64,000 nt of DNA, from the NCBI GenBank assembly GCA_963667205.1, contig OY762959.1, positions 682,001 through 746,000 on the forward strand, given 5' to 3'. Positions 32,239 through 41,549 of the stretch are shown here, piece after piece. The translations under genes and the position numbers were made by a program. Each line of letters opens with the position of its first letter. The stretch's first letter is position 1. This DNA comes from CF-162 sp963667205. Its GTDB lineage: Bacteria; Chloroflexota; Dehalococcoidia; SM23-28-2; RBG-16-64-32. The notes beneath the pieces were generated by a model, which was not told the origin of the DNA, did no database searches, and was given only the letters and a program-made list of their open reading frames with translations.

Positions 32239-33213
32239 GTAGATGAGTTAGCGATAGCGAAGAAGGCCAGGGTCCTCTCAATCGATGGTGGTGGGATCAG
32301 AGGCATCATCGCCGCCGCTATCCTCTCAGAGCTGGAGCAGGCGACAGGCAAGCCGATCGCTAAGCTGTTCGACCTGATCGTCGGCACTTCCTCCGGCGGC
32401 GTGCTGGCCCTTGGGCTGGTGATGCCGGGAGAAGACGGCGCGCCGAAGTACACGGCAGATGACGGCGTGAGGCTCTACATGGTTGAGGGCCATCGCATCT
32501 TCTCTCGCTCGACCGTTCACAAGGTGCGTTCCGTCTGGAGCATCGAGGGTGAGAAGTACCCGGCCGCCGGGATCGAAGCCGTCTTCAAGGAGTACTACGG
32601 CGAGACGAGGCTGAAGGACGCCATAACGCCGGTCATGGTGACGAGCTATGAGATCGAACGCCGCGCTCCGTTCTTCTTCAAGAGCGAGGTCGCCAAGAAG
32701 GGCGCAGCGGAGTACGACTTTCCGATGTGGCAGGTCGCGCGGGCGACGACTGCCGCGCCGACGTACTTCAAGCCCGCCAGGCTCGTCGCCGCCAGCGGGT
32801 CCCGGACCTACTCGCTGGTCGACGCGGGGATCTTCGCCAACAACCCGGCGATGTGCGCTCTGGTGGAAGCTCGATCGATGGGCCTCGGAGACGACGTTCT
32901 GATCGTCTCCCTGGGCAGCGGCGAGTCGACGCAGCCGATCCTCTACGAGAGGGCCGCCGGGTGGGGACTGAGGCAGTGGGCGCAGCCGCTGTTCGGCATT
33001 AGCTTCGACGGCACGAGCTCCACCGTGAACTACCAGCTGCGGCAGCTGCTTCCAGAGGACCGCTACTATCGCTTCCAGGCGAAGCTCAACGAATGGAACG
33101 ACGACATGGACGACACCAGCCCGACAAACCTGCGCTCGCTTCAACTGCTAGGGCAGAGCATCGTTGAGGAAAACGCCACCGCTTTTGAAGAGCTGTGCGA
33201 ACAACTCTCGTGA
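32239..33213 (+). CDS. patatin-like phospholipase, no canonical start codon
   Basis: The frame contains the patatin motifs SIDGGGIRGIIAAAIL (oxyanion hole), IVGTSSGGVLALGL (GxSxG nucleophile) and VDAGIFANNPAM (catalytic Asp), so it should hydrolyse acyl lipids. The first two motifs lie upstream of the first GTG in frame (32401). Between the SDR stop at 32214 and SIDGGG there is no in-frame ATG, GTG or TTG. The most natural start position is GTA at 32239 (VDELAIAKKARVLSIDGGG), which may be a mutated GTG. I place the start there provisionally. The gene follows the SDR gene on the same strand. Confidence 0.75.
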   Translation, partial: VDELAIAKKARVLSIDGGGIRGIIAAAILSELEQATGKPIAKLFDLIVGTSSGGVLALGLVMPGEDGAPKYTADDGVRLYMVEGHRIFSRSTVHKVRSVWSIEGEKYPAAGIEAVFKEYYGETRLKDAITPVMVTSYEIERRAPFFFKSEVAKKGAAEYDFPMWQVARATTAAPTYFKPARLVAASGSRTYSLVDAGIFANNPAMCALVEARSMGLGDDVLIVSLGSGESTQPILYERAAGWGLRQWAQPLFGISFDGTSSTVNYQLRQLLPEDRYYRFQAKLNEWNDDMDDTSPTNLRSLQLLGQSIVEENATAFEELCEQLS

Positions 33214-33236
33214 CGCTGCCGCTGGCGCAGTCCCGC

Positions 33237-35008
33237 TCAGGTGAAGTCGAAGACTAGCTTCACATCGCTGCCCATGCCGGGGCAGTCCACCCCCTGGCTG
33301 ACGCTCAGCCCGGCGTCGAAGCGCAGGATCTTCAGCGAGTCGACGGGCGAGACCTCACCCGAGCAGTCGACGTCGCCCCACAGATGCAGCGAGGCATCCT
33401 GGACGTCGATGATCTGACCGAAGAGCGGGCAGTCGCCGGTGTCGGTGCTCAACCCGGCATCGGAACGCAGGGTGATCAGCGAGTCCACGGGATCGACGGC
33501 CACTGAGCAGTTGTTGTCGGCCCAGACCGCTTGCTGGGCGAAAGGCGTGGCGGTCGCCGTGGGAGTGGGCTCCGTCGTGAGAATGATCGGCTCGCCGACG
33601 TCGTGGTCGAAGTCGAGGGGCGAATCGAGGAGGAAGGAGCCGAAGCCGGTGATGCCCTTGATCTCTTCGTTGGTGCCACCGGGATTGATGCTGATGAAGT
33701 CGCCGACGTTGAACCCGGCTGCCGAGGCGACGTCGATCTCGCTGTCGCCGGCGGCGGCGCCGGCGATCGTCTCGGTCTCACTGGGCATCGTCGTGGGACT
33801 CGGGCTTGGGGGCTCAGCGTCGGGGTGGGCGAGACGGTCGCTGCGGCGCCGCAAGTGGCGCTGACGCAGTGCAGCACCTTCAGGTCGCCGTTGGAGACAT
33901 CGTAGTAGCTGGCGACCGGGAAGCCGCTGGCGTCCAGCTTCAACGACATGTGGGCGCCGATGTTGCCCGGCCCGTCCGGAGAGGCGATAACGTTGCCGGC
34001 GCTGCAGGTGGCATCGCCGCAGTGGATCACCTTGACGTCCTCGTTGGTGACGTCGCGGTAGGCCACCACCGGATTGCCGGCGGCGTCGAGCTCCAACGAG
34101 CTAAACGCGCCAACGTTGTCCACACCGTCCGGGACCTTGATGACGTTACCCGGCTGCAGTTGGCGTTGCCGCAGTGGACGACTTTCAGGTGTTGTTGTTG
34201 GCGTCGTAGTAGCTGACGACCGGAAAACCAGCGTCGTCCAGCGCCAGCGACGGCCACGATCCGACAAGGGCGGACGCGTCCACCGTAGTGATGACGTTGC
34301 CAGCGCTGCAGATGGGGTTGCCGCAGTGGATCACTCGCAGGTTGATGGGGAATGCCTGGTAGGCCACCACCGGGTTGCCGAGCGCGTCCAGCATCAGGGA
34401 AGGGAAGCTGGCGAAGATGCCGGTGTCGGGAGTGGTGATCGTGTTGCCCGCGCTACAGTTCGGGTCGCTGCGGTGGAGGATCTTCAGGTCGCGGTTCGTG
34501 CTGTCGGTGTAGGCGACAATCGGATTGCCGGCCCCGTCCAGCGCAAGGGACGTAGAGAGAGCGACATCGTCCACCCCGTCCGGCGAGGTGATGGAGTTGA
34601 CGCCAGCGCAGTTCGGATTGCTGCAGTGGATCACCTTCAGATCACCGTTGGTTCGATCATGATAGCTGATCACCGGGTTGCCGCCCGCGTCCAGCACCAG
34701 CGACGTGCCTTCGCCGACTTCCGTCTGTGACCCGTCTACGGAGGTGATGACGTTGCCGGCGCCACAGCCGGGATCGCCGCAGTGCACCAACTTCAGGTCG
34801 CCGTTGGTTTCGTCCCAGTAGCTGATGACGGGACTGCCGCCGGCGTCCAGCGCCATCGACGTGTACCCGCCGACACATCACCCACCGTGTCAACAGCGAC
34901 GATGCTGGTGGTGCTGGCGCCGCCGGAGGGCGCGTGCCAGAGGAGGGCCGCGACCGCGAAGGCCGCGATCGCGGCAACGATCCAAAGCTGCGGCTTGACA
35001 AGCGTCAT
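33237..35008 (-). pseudogene. secreted beta-propeller repeat protein with dockerin-like tail, four frameshifts
   Basis: ATG at 35008, behind GGAGGGGAG, opens a signal peptide (KPQLWIVAAIAAFAVAALLW). About eight repeats of roughly 45 residues follow, of the form SLxLDxxGNPVVSYYDxxNGDLKVIHCGNPNCxxGNVIT. A Pro/Thr linker and a Cys-bearing dockerin doublet (NNCSVAVDPVDSLITLRSDAGL and GDVDCSGEVSPVDSLKILRFDAGL) end the protein. The coding frame changes near 34870, 34190, 34155 and 33810. Each change fits a one-base deletion, so the intact protein cannot be made from this sequence. The doublet closely resembles that of the element-borne gene at 25442. Confidence 0.8.
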
Positions 35009-35161
35009 CTCAAGTGCTCCCCTCCGGCCCTATGTGTTGGTATCAGATGCCGGTCTGCGGCAATTATAGGCGCGGCCCCCAGCCTTGTCCTGCGTTGACG
35101 GCGCCGGAAGCGCTCGCTACATTGGCCTCGAGGAGTCGCCAAGACCCCTGGGAGGCACCTC

Positions 35162-36235
35162 ATGAGGAATCTAGCCCGCCGGCTCCTGTACCTATCAGCA
35201 GTCCTATGGGCGTTTACGCTGCTCTCCACGTTCGCGACGCCCGCGTGGGCAGAGATCGAGGGCAACTGTGAGGCGACCATGAAAGGCGCCGACATCAGGA
35301 ACCTAAGCAGCACGAGCGCCGGTGATGCCATCGATGTGGACGACAACGAGGTCGTCCTGGTGACCTTCACCTCAGCAGCTGGCTTCGCGTCACACGATAT
35401 CGACCTGGAGATCGCCGGCGTCCGGCGGAACGTCTCCAGCCAGACCGACGGCGGGGACACGCAGTGGTCAGAGACGGTCAACGTGAAGGACTACGCCTGG
35501 GTCGGTGCGGGCCTGTATAAGGTGAGAGGCTCAGCGACCCTTAGCAACGGCGCGACCTGCTCTGGAGCCGCTCTGATTAACGTCACGCGCAACCCGCTGA
35601 CGACTGTCGCGGGCGGGGCAGCCGCCGCGACGATGGCTGTGGGGTTGGGTGGCGTAGCCGCATCCGGAACGTCGTCAGCCATCCAGGGCAGGCGCACCGG
35701 CCGCAGGATCGAAGAGTGGGTCGTGGACGAGATTGATAAGGTCGGAAGCAGTCCGAAGCCACGGGAGATGTCGGGGCAGATGTCAGAAGGCGCAGCGTGG
35801 ATTCACACGATGGATGTGTTCGTAGGCCCGTTCCTCCCCGGCTGGAGGATCCCGCCATGCATCGTTCTGGCCCTTCCCGCGCTGCTCCTCACCGGGGCGG
35901 CGATGGCCATGCCCGAAGGCGAGCCGAAGGGTCCGGCCGACGGCTGGAGGCTCAGGCGGGCTTCCTGGCTGCCGCGGATTACGATCGCGGGGCTATTCGG
36001 CGGTCTCCTCGGCGGCATCGGGATCGTCGTCTTGCTCCAGCAGTACGGGGTGACGCCGCTGACTCAATCGCTGGCAATCACCGGCGCGGTAGTCGGCCTG
36101 GTCCTGGGCATAGTTATACCGTCGCTCGCGCACCTTTGGAGCGTCATGCACGTGAACGGAAAGATCGACGGCGCTGAGAGGCAGCTCAAGCAGGCCGTGG
36201 CCGCGGCCGCTCCGCCCGTGGAGCCGCAGCCATGA
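35162..36235 (+). CDS. membrane protein with extracellular N-terminal domain, unknown function
   Basis: ATG at 35162 follows GGGAGG. A signal peptide ending near WAE is followed by a beta-rich extracellular domain (about residues 31-145) with a Cys pair (GNCEATM and GATCSGA). A hydrophobic Gly/Ala segment (about 147-172), a soluble stretch (EEWVVDEIDKVGSSPKP) and three further helices (about 230-252, 272-296 and 302-325) come next. No family is recognised. It overlaps yidD by four bases (ATGA), so it may be involved in envelope biogenesis, though that is inference from position only. Confidence 0.7.
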   Translation: MRNLARRLLYLSAVLWAFTLLSTFATPAWAEIEGNCEATMKGADIRNLSSTSAGDAIDVDDNEVVLVTFTSAAGFASHDIDLEIAGVRRNVSSQTDGGDTQWSETVNVKDYAWVGAGLYKVRGSATLSNGATCSGAALINVTRNPLTTVAGGAAAATMAVGLGGVAASGTSSAIQGRRTGRRIEEWVVDEIDKVGSSPKPREMSGQMSEGAAWIHTMDVFVGPFLPGWRIPPCIVLALPALLLTGAAMAMPEGEPKGPADGWRLRRASWLPRITIAGLFGGLLGGIGIVVLLQQYGVTPLTQSLAITGAVVGLVLGIVIPSLAHLWSVMHVNGKIDGAERQLKQAVAAAAPPVEPQP

Positions 36236-36477
36236 GCAGCGAAGCGACCGCACGAGGGACGTCTGCGTTCTCGCGTTTCGCGGAGCGGTTCATCCTGACG
36301 TACAAGAGGCGCGTATCACCACGGCTCGGGGCGCACTGTCGCTTCGAGCCCAGCTGCTCGGAGTACGGCCTGGCGGCTTACCGGCGCTACGGGTTCGTCA
36401 GGGCCACCGCCAAGACGCTGTGGCGGATCGTGCGCTGCAATCCGCTGACCAGGGGCCCGCGATACGATCCGGCCTAG
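36232..36477 (+). CDS. yidD: membrane protein insertion efficiency factor YidD
   Basis: This 81-residue protein carries the YidD signature: RFILTYKRRVSPRLGAHCRFEPSCSEYGLAAYRRYG and RCNPLTRGPRYDP, with the three conserved Cys residues. YidD is a peripheral membrane protein that helps YidC insert proteins into the membrane. It is usually next to rnpA and yidC; here it stands instead behind an uncharacterised membrane protein, with a 4-base overlap. Confidence 0.93.
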   Translation: MSSEATARGTSAFSRFAERFILTYKRRVSPRLGAHCRFEPSCSEYGLAAYRRYGFVRATAKTLWRIVRCNPLTRGPRYDPA

Positions 36478-36492
36478 CGCAGCCTGATCGCG

Positions 36493-36852
36493 CTAAACCT
36501 GGGGGTACTGGACGAGCTGGCAGTAGTTGCCGTCGGGATCGAGGAACGTTGAGATCGTGCCGCCCCACTCTTCCTTGCCCTGGCTGCGGATGAAGCTGAC
36601 GCCCTGGCTCTCGAGGCGCTCCTGCTCTGCCGCGATGTCCTCGACAACGAGATCGACGAGCATGCGCTGCGGCTCGCCGGCCTGACCCTTAGTATCGCTG
36701 TGGCCATCGACGAGCAGGTGCGCGCCACCGACCGAGAAGGCGCCATCGCCCATTTCAGGCACGGTTGGCAGGCCGACGGTGTCGCGGTAGAAGCTCTTGA
36801 GGCGGTCGGGGTCCTCGCTGGTGATCTGGATGTGGAAGTTGTTGACCTTCAT
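36493..36852 (-). CDS. VOC-superfamily (glyoxalase/bleomycin resistance-like) protein
   Basis: ATG at 36852 with AGGA upstream gives a 119-residue protein; an in-frame extension to 36885 is less well supported. The two beta-alpha-beta-beta-beta units can be seen: VNNFHIQITSEDPDRLKSFYRDTVGLP and MLVDLVVEDIAAEQERLESQGVSF, then STFLDPDGNYCQLVQY. The fold binds a metal in glyoxalases, dioxygenases and resistance proteins, but substrate cannot be predicted. It is convergent with yidD; TAGCGC/GCGCTA flanks the short gap. Confidence 0.85.
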   Translation of the reverse strand: MKVNNFHIQITSEDPDRLKSFYRDTVGLPTVPEMGDGAFSVGGAHLLVDGHSDTKGQAGEPQRMLVDLVVEDIAAEQERLESQGVSFIRSQGKEEWGGTISTFLDPDGNYCQLVQYPQV

Positions 36853-36932
36853 CTGTAAGTCCTTTCTTAGTTGAGACTGTGCCACGGTAAGGCCCGTCGA
36901 TGACAGCGTGCTGTCAGGAGTGGATCAGCCGT

Positions 36933-39389
36933 CTAGAGCACCGAGATCGGGTCGACGTCGAGCGTCCAGCCGCGGGGGAGCGGTTCGTCGCGCAGGATGG
37001 CAGTCGGGTCGTCGCCTCGGACGACGATGTTCCAGCGCCAGCGACCGCGGATGCGCGGCACGTAAGCCGGCGACGGGCCAAGGACGTCGATGTTCGGGAG
37101 GCCGAGGCGGGCGCACTCTTTGCGCAGGCCGCGGGCCATTGTCGCCGCCTGCTCGCGGGAGTAGTCGGCGTTCGTGTGCGCGTAGGTGAGGCGCACGAGC
37201 CGCCCGAACGGCGGGTAGCCCAGGCGCCGGCGGTTCTCGATCTCCCGCGAGTAGAGCGCGTGGTAGTCGTGCGTTGACATCGCCTCGATCGCGTAGTGGT
37301 CCGGCGTGTAAGTCTGGACGACAACGCGACCGCCCTTCGGGCCGCGGCCGGCGCGCCCAGCGACTTGCTCCAGCAGCTGGAACGTGCGCTCGCCGGCGCG
37401 GAAGTCCGGCAGGTGGAGCGCGATGTCCGCCGAGATGACGCCGACGAGCGTGACGAGGGGGATGTCGAGCCCCTTGGCGATCATCTGCGTGCCGACGAGG
37501 ATGTCCGCCTCGTGGGCGACGAAGCGGGAGAGGATCGCCTCGTGGGCGTCGCGGCCGCGCGTCACGTCGCTGTCCCAGCGCAGGGTCCGGGCGCCCGTGA
37601 ACTCGCGCTGTGCCGCCGCCTCTACTTTCTCGGTGCCGATGCCGACCTGGCGCAGGCGGCTGCCGCCGCACTCGGGACAGGTGCCGGGCAGCGACGAGCG
37701 GCGGTGGCAGTAGTGGCAGACGAGGCGGTCGAGTGATTCGTGGTAGGTGAGTGCGACGGCGCAGGAGCGGCACTCCGGCACGTGGCCACAGTCGCGGCAC
37801 TGAACGAAGGACGCTGCGCCGCGACGGTTGAGGAAGAGCATCACCTGCTCACCGGCGTCGAGCGCGGTGCGGACTGAGCGCGCCAGCGTACGGCTGAAGA
37901 TGCTGCGGTTGCCGGCCTTGAGCTCCTCCCGCAGGTCGACGACTTCGACCTGCGGCAGCGGCGCCGGCCTGACGACGCCGCCGTCCCGGATCAACCGCTG
38001 GGAGAGCTCGAGCAGGCGGTAGGCCTTCGCCGACGCGCGAAAGTGGCTCTCGACGTCGGGCGTCGCAGAGCCGAGGACGAGCGTAGCGCCGGTGCGCGCG
38101 CAGAGTTCCTCTGCCGCCTTGCGCGCGTGGTATCGCGGCGAGCCCTCCTGCTGCTTGTACGTCCACTCGTGCTCTTCATCGATGACGACGAGACCGAGAT
38201 CAGGCTGCGGCGCGAAGAGCGCCCCTCGTGGGCCGATGACGATACGGTACTGCCCATCGCGGACCGCGTGCCACATGTCGAAGTGCTCGCCGAGCGAGAG
38301 GTCGCTGTGCATCACGGCGACCTCGCCGGGGAAGCGCTCGCCGAAACGGCGCACGGTCTGCGGCGTGAGCGAGATCTCCGGCACGAGCACGATCGCGCGC
38401 TTGCCGAGGGCGGCGGCGTGCTCGATCGCGGCGAGGTAGACCTCCGTCTTGCCGCTGCCTGTGACGCCGTGAAGGAGGAAGGCGCTCCGAGCGTCCGGCC
38501 CTCGTGAGGCGTCCAGCGCGGCGATGATCTCGGCCGCCGCACGCCCCTGGTCCGCCGTCAGGTCAGCCGCGGGCTTGCGCTCGTACTCGCGGCCGGCCAG
38601 CGGGTCGCGCACGAGGGTAACGTCCTCTCTCGCGACGACGCCTTCGGCCTCGAAGTCGCGGAGGGTGGCCGGCGTCAGGCCGAGCGCGCGAGCCCGGCTC
38701 AGCGGCAGCGATCCTTCATCCGCCAGCGCGTCGAGGACGGTGGCCCGGCGGAGGGCTCGCTGGGAGCCGTCGTTTCGAAGCGCGGCTGAGCGGCTTCGGA
38801 CTTCGTCCGGAGCGAGGAGCAGCATCAGGTGCGCGACGACGCGCGGCTGCACGACGGGGCGCGCCAGCCGATACGTCCGCGCCACCAGACCACGCCGGAC
38901 GAGCGAGGCGATCGCGCGGGCGGCGCCGCGCACGTCCTTGAGCGAGCGCTTGAACTCCTCCGACTCGGCCTCCTCGCGCTCGCGGAGCGCGTCGAGGACG
39001 GCTCGCTCGGCTTCGGTGAGGTCGCTGGGGGCTTCGCCGGCCCAGCAGGCGAGGCGCAAGAGCGTCTGCGGCCGGCGCTTGAAGCCGGGCGGCAGCATGA
39101 GGGAGACGCAGTCGAAGAGCGGGGCGCGGTAGTAGTCGCTGAGCCAGGAGGCGAGCGATATGCGCTCCGGCGTGACGAGGGGGCGCTCGTCGATCACGCC
39201 CTCGATGTCGCGGGCGTCCTGGTAACGAGGCTCAGAGGTGACCTCGACGACGACGCCCTGCAGCGTGCGCGCGCCAAACGGAACGTAGACGGCCTGGCCG
39301 GGGGCGACGCTCAGGCCGTCCGGGACGCGATAGGTGAATGTCTGGCGGATGGGCGCGGCGGCGTTGACGGCGACTTCGGCGTAAGGCAT
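36933..39389 (-). CDS. priA: primosomal protein N' (PriA helicase)
   Basis: This 818-residue SF2 helicase reloads the replisome at stalled forks. The N-terminal 3'-binding domain opens MPYAEVAVNAAAPIRQTFTYRVP. Walker A GVTGSGKTEVYL is near residue 310, the DEAH-type box reads VIDEEHEWTYKQ, and the zinc-binding region (about 530-580) has CRDCG, CRSC, CHYCH and CPECGG. The length is typical or slightly long. It is the first gene to the left of rplS on the minus strand, 33 bases from its stop. Confidence 0.96.
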   Translation of the reverse strand: MPYAEVAVNAAAPIRQTFTYRVPDGLSVAPGQAVYVPFGARTLQGVVVEVTSEPRYQDARDIEGVIDERPLVTPERISLASWLSDYYRAPLFDCVSLMLPPGFKRRPQTLLRLACWAGEAPSDLTEAERAVLDALREREEAESEEFKRSLKDVRGAARAIASLVRRGLVARTYRLARPVVQPRVVAHLMLLLAPDEVRSRSAALRNDGSQRALRRATVLDALADEGSLPLSRARALGLTPATLRDFEAEGVVAREDVTLVRDPLAGREYERKPAADLTADQGRAAAEIIAALDASRGPDARSAFLLHGVTGSGKTEVYLAAIEHAAALGKRAIVLVPEISLTPQTVRRFGERFPGEVAVMHSDLSLGEHFDMWHAVRDGQYRIVIGPRGALFAPQPDLGLVVIDEEHEWTYKQQEGSPRYHARKAAEELCARTGATLVLGSATPDVESHFRASAKAYRLLELSQRLIRDGGVVRPAPLPQVEVVDLREELKAGNRSIFSRTLARSVRTALDAGEQVMLFLNRRGAASFVQCRDCGHVPECRSCAVALTYHESLDRLVCHYCHRRSSLPGTCPECGGSRLRQVGIGTEKVEAAAQREFTGARTLRWDSDVTRGRDAHEAILSRFVAHEADILVGTQMIAKGLDIPLVTLVGVISADIALHLPDFRAGERTFQLLEQVAGRAGRGPKGGRVVVQTYTPDHYAIEAMSTHDYHALYSREIENRRRLGYPPFGRLVRLTYAHTNADYSREQAATMARGLRKECARLGLPNIDVLGPSPAYVPRIRGRWRWNIVVRGDDPTAILRDEPLPRGWTLDVDPISVL

Positions 39390-39422
39390 CGCCTCAAGTA
39401 TAGGAAGGGCGGGCGGAAGCTC

Positions 39423-39926
39423 CTAGCGCGGCGCTGCCAAAGAAAAAGCCCGCCGTGGCGGGCGAGCTGCCGGGGCGCGCGCTGCGCTTACTTCCGGTTC
39501 TTCGGTCGCCTCGACGAGCTCCTTCTCTTCCTGCTCGGTCATCTGAGCGCCAGCGGCCAGCTCGGCAGCCAGCTTCTCGAAGCGCTCGCGAGACCCGGCG
39601 CGGATGCGCGCGGCCTTGCCGACGCGGTCGCGGAGGTAGTAGAGGCGGGCGCGGCGCACGCGGCCGACCTTGGTCACCTCGACCTTAGCGATCAGCGGTG
39701 AGTGGTAGGGGAAGACGCGTTCGACGCCGATGCCGTGGCTGACGCGGCGCACCGTGAAGCTGGAGTTGATACCGCCGCCCTTCTTCCGTATGACGACGCC
39801 TTCGAACACCTGGATGCGCTCTCGCTCGCCCTCGACGACCTTGGCGTGAACACGTACGGTATCGCCCGAGCGGAAGCTTGGAATATTGCGATTAGGCTTG
39901 ATTTCTACGTATGCGTTGGCGTCCAT
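39423..39926 (-). CDS. rplS: 50S ribosomal protein L19
   Basis: Residues about 5-115 are a normal L19 (PSFRSGDTVRVHAKVVEGERERIQVFEGVVI, then YHSPLIAKVEVTKVGRVRRARLYYLRD). L19 lies at the 30S-50S interface. The C-terminus is extended to 167 residues. Its last 15 or so codons, beginning around ARPPRRAF, run through the stem and T-tract of a rho-independent terminator. This is unusual and suggests either an indel that removed an earlier stop (a TAA exists in another frame just before it) or genuine read-through coding. The core assignment is firm. Confidence 0.93.
   Translation of the reverse strand: MDANAYVEIKPNRNIPSFRSGDTVRVHAKVVEGERERIQVFEGVVIRKKGGGINSSFTVRRVSHGIGVERVFPYHSPLIAKVEVTKVGRVRRARLYYLRDRVGKAARIRAGSRERFEKLAAELAAGAQMTEQEEKELVEATEEPEVSAARAPAARPPRRAFSLAAPR
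39441..39463 (-). terminator. rho-independent terminator at the end of rplS
   Basis: GCCCGC (39448-39453) and GCGGGC (39458-39463) form a tight hairpin, extendable by one base pair. On the minus strand it is followed by TTTTTC. It lies inside the last codons of the rplS reading frame. Confidence 0.75.
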
Positions 39927-39991
39927 GGCAGCATTAGCCAGTCTACCGGCGGGCCCTACTTAGGGCAACCTGAGCCTACGGGGCGTGGGCG

Positions 39992-41456
39992 CTACTCAGG
40001 AACGAGTTCGCCCGCTCCTGGGCAGTCATCGGTCTCGGGATAAGCAAGGCCGCCGCTGAACTCCAGGATGAGCAGGACGTCATGGCCGCCGACGCTCCCA
40101 TCGCAATCCCAGTCGCCGCCCGTCCAGTCGCCCCACTGCTGCCCCAGTTGCGGACAGTTGGGGAACGGATCGACCTGGACGTCGGCCAGCTGGAGCAGGG
40201 TGATCAGCGCGTCGTGGCTGTCCGGCGGGCCGCCGCCACAGTCCGCGTCTGCCCAGCGCAGGCCATCGCAGTCGTCGCCGTTGCCGTCGTTGTCGGAGTC
40301 AGCCTGGTCCGGGTTAGCGTCATCCGGGCAGTTATCGAGGGAAAGGACGGAGTTGGGGAGAAAGACGCCGCTGATGCTCTCGTCGAAGAGGAGCGGGTCG
40401 CCAAGGCCCGCGAACTCGACGCCTGCGCCGGGCGGGACGAACAGGAGGTTCTTCGCATCGAGTTCAGTCGTGGCGTTGGCGAAGAACGCCCCGGTCAGTG
40501 GGTTGTATTGCGTGATCGCGTTGTTGGTGCGCGTGTTCCACGTCCACGGGCCCGAAGTCTCCGTGCCGCCGAGGAGGGGGAACGGATCGCCCTGGCCGAT
40601 CGACCACGAGTAGTCGCTGATGATGGTGGAGGCGGTCCCGTCACTCATCACGTAAGACATGTAGCCGCCGCTCAACGTCGACTGGACGACGGATCCGCCG
40701 AGCTCCGAAGGCAGGTTGACGTTGACGAAGCTGAACGGGTTGAACGTGCCGCTGAACTGGGCCCACGTCCGGTTGTACGAGCGCTCGACGATCGCGTCTG
40801 CGAACCCGGACTTTTGGAATTCGACGGTGAAGTCGGAGACGTTGTTGAGGGTGATGTCCTGCACGCCGCCGGCCTGCGTGCGCAGGCGCAGGTCGTTCTG
40901 GCCGTCGGCGAGCACGCCGGTGCCTGCCAAGTTGAGCAGGCCCTGAACGACGACGATGCTGGGGATGCCGTCGTCGTCCGGGTCGGAGAGGTGCGGCGGC
41001 GGGTCGAACACGCAGTAGGTGGTGATCTCGGTCGTCAGGCCGCCCGGGAGCTCACCGTTGGGGCCGACGACGTATGTACCGATGATGCCCCTGGGGAAGA
41101 AGCCGAACTCATCGTAGGAGTTGACCTTGCCGCTGAATTCGACGAACGTGCTCGTCCCATCGTAGTTGCCGAAGCCGACTCCGTTTAGCGAGCCGTCCGC
41201 CTGGGCCGTGCCGCCGACGTTGATCGGATTGACGCCCTGGAGAGTGAATGCGGGCTGCTGGTCAAGCGGACCGGAGGGTGAAGTTGAGGTTGTCGAATGC
41301 CCCCCAATCGTTGTCGTGGCCGCCCTCGTTCGCAGTCTGGGCGAACAGGGCGCCACAATTGGCATCGACGTCAGCCGCGGCGGCCGGCCTGACCGGCGAT
41401 GACAGCGCGACGAGAATGAACACGGAGACCGTGAGTGTAGGCAGCCAGCGTAGCAT
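39992..41456 (-). CDS. secreted protein with thrombospondin type-3-like and dockerin-like motifs, frameshifted N-terminus
   Basis: The native start is probably ATG at 41456, giving the signal peptide MLRWLPTLTVSVFILVAL and the start of the mature domain (DNDWGAFDNLNFTL). Near 41275 the frame changes; the main body continues with SGPLDQQPAFTLQGVNPINVGG. The C-terminal third has a type-3 Ca-binding motif (DNCPDDANPDQADSDNDGNGDDCDG) and a dockerin doublet (WADADCGGGPPDSHDALITLLQL and DWDCDGSVGGHDVLLILEFSGGL). The frame of the body extends upstream to 41599, but that extension is not a plausible N-terminus. It is the fifth protein here with this type of Cys-bearing tail. Confidence 0.75.
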
Positions 41457-41549
41457 CCAGAATCTCCCCAATCCGCCGGCTGAATGGCGCTACCGGCGTA
41501 TGCGGAGTCTACGGGGCACAACGACGGCCCGTCAACGTTGCGGACAGGC

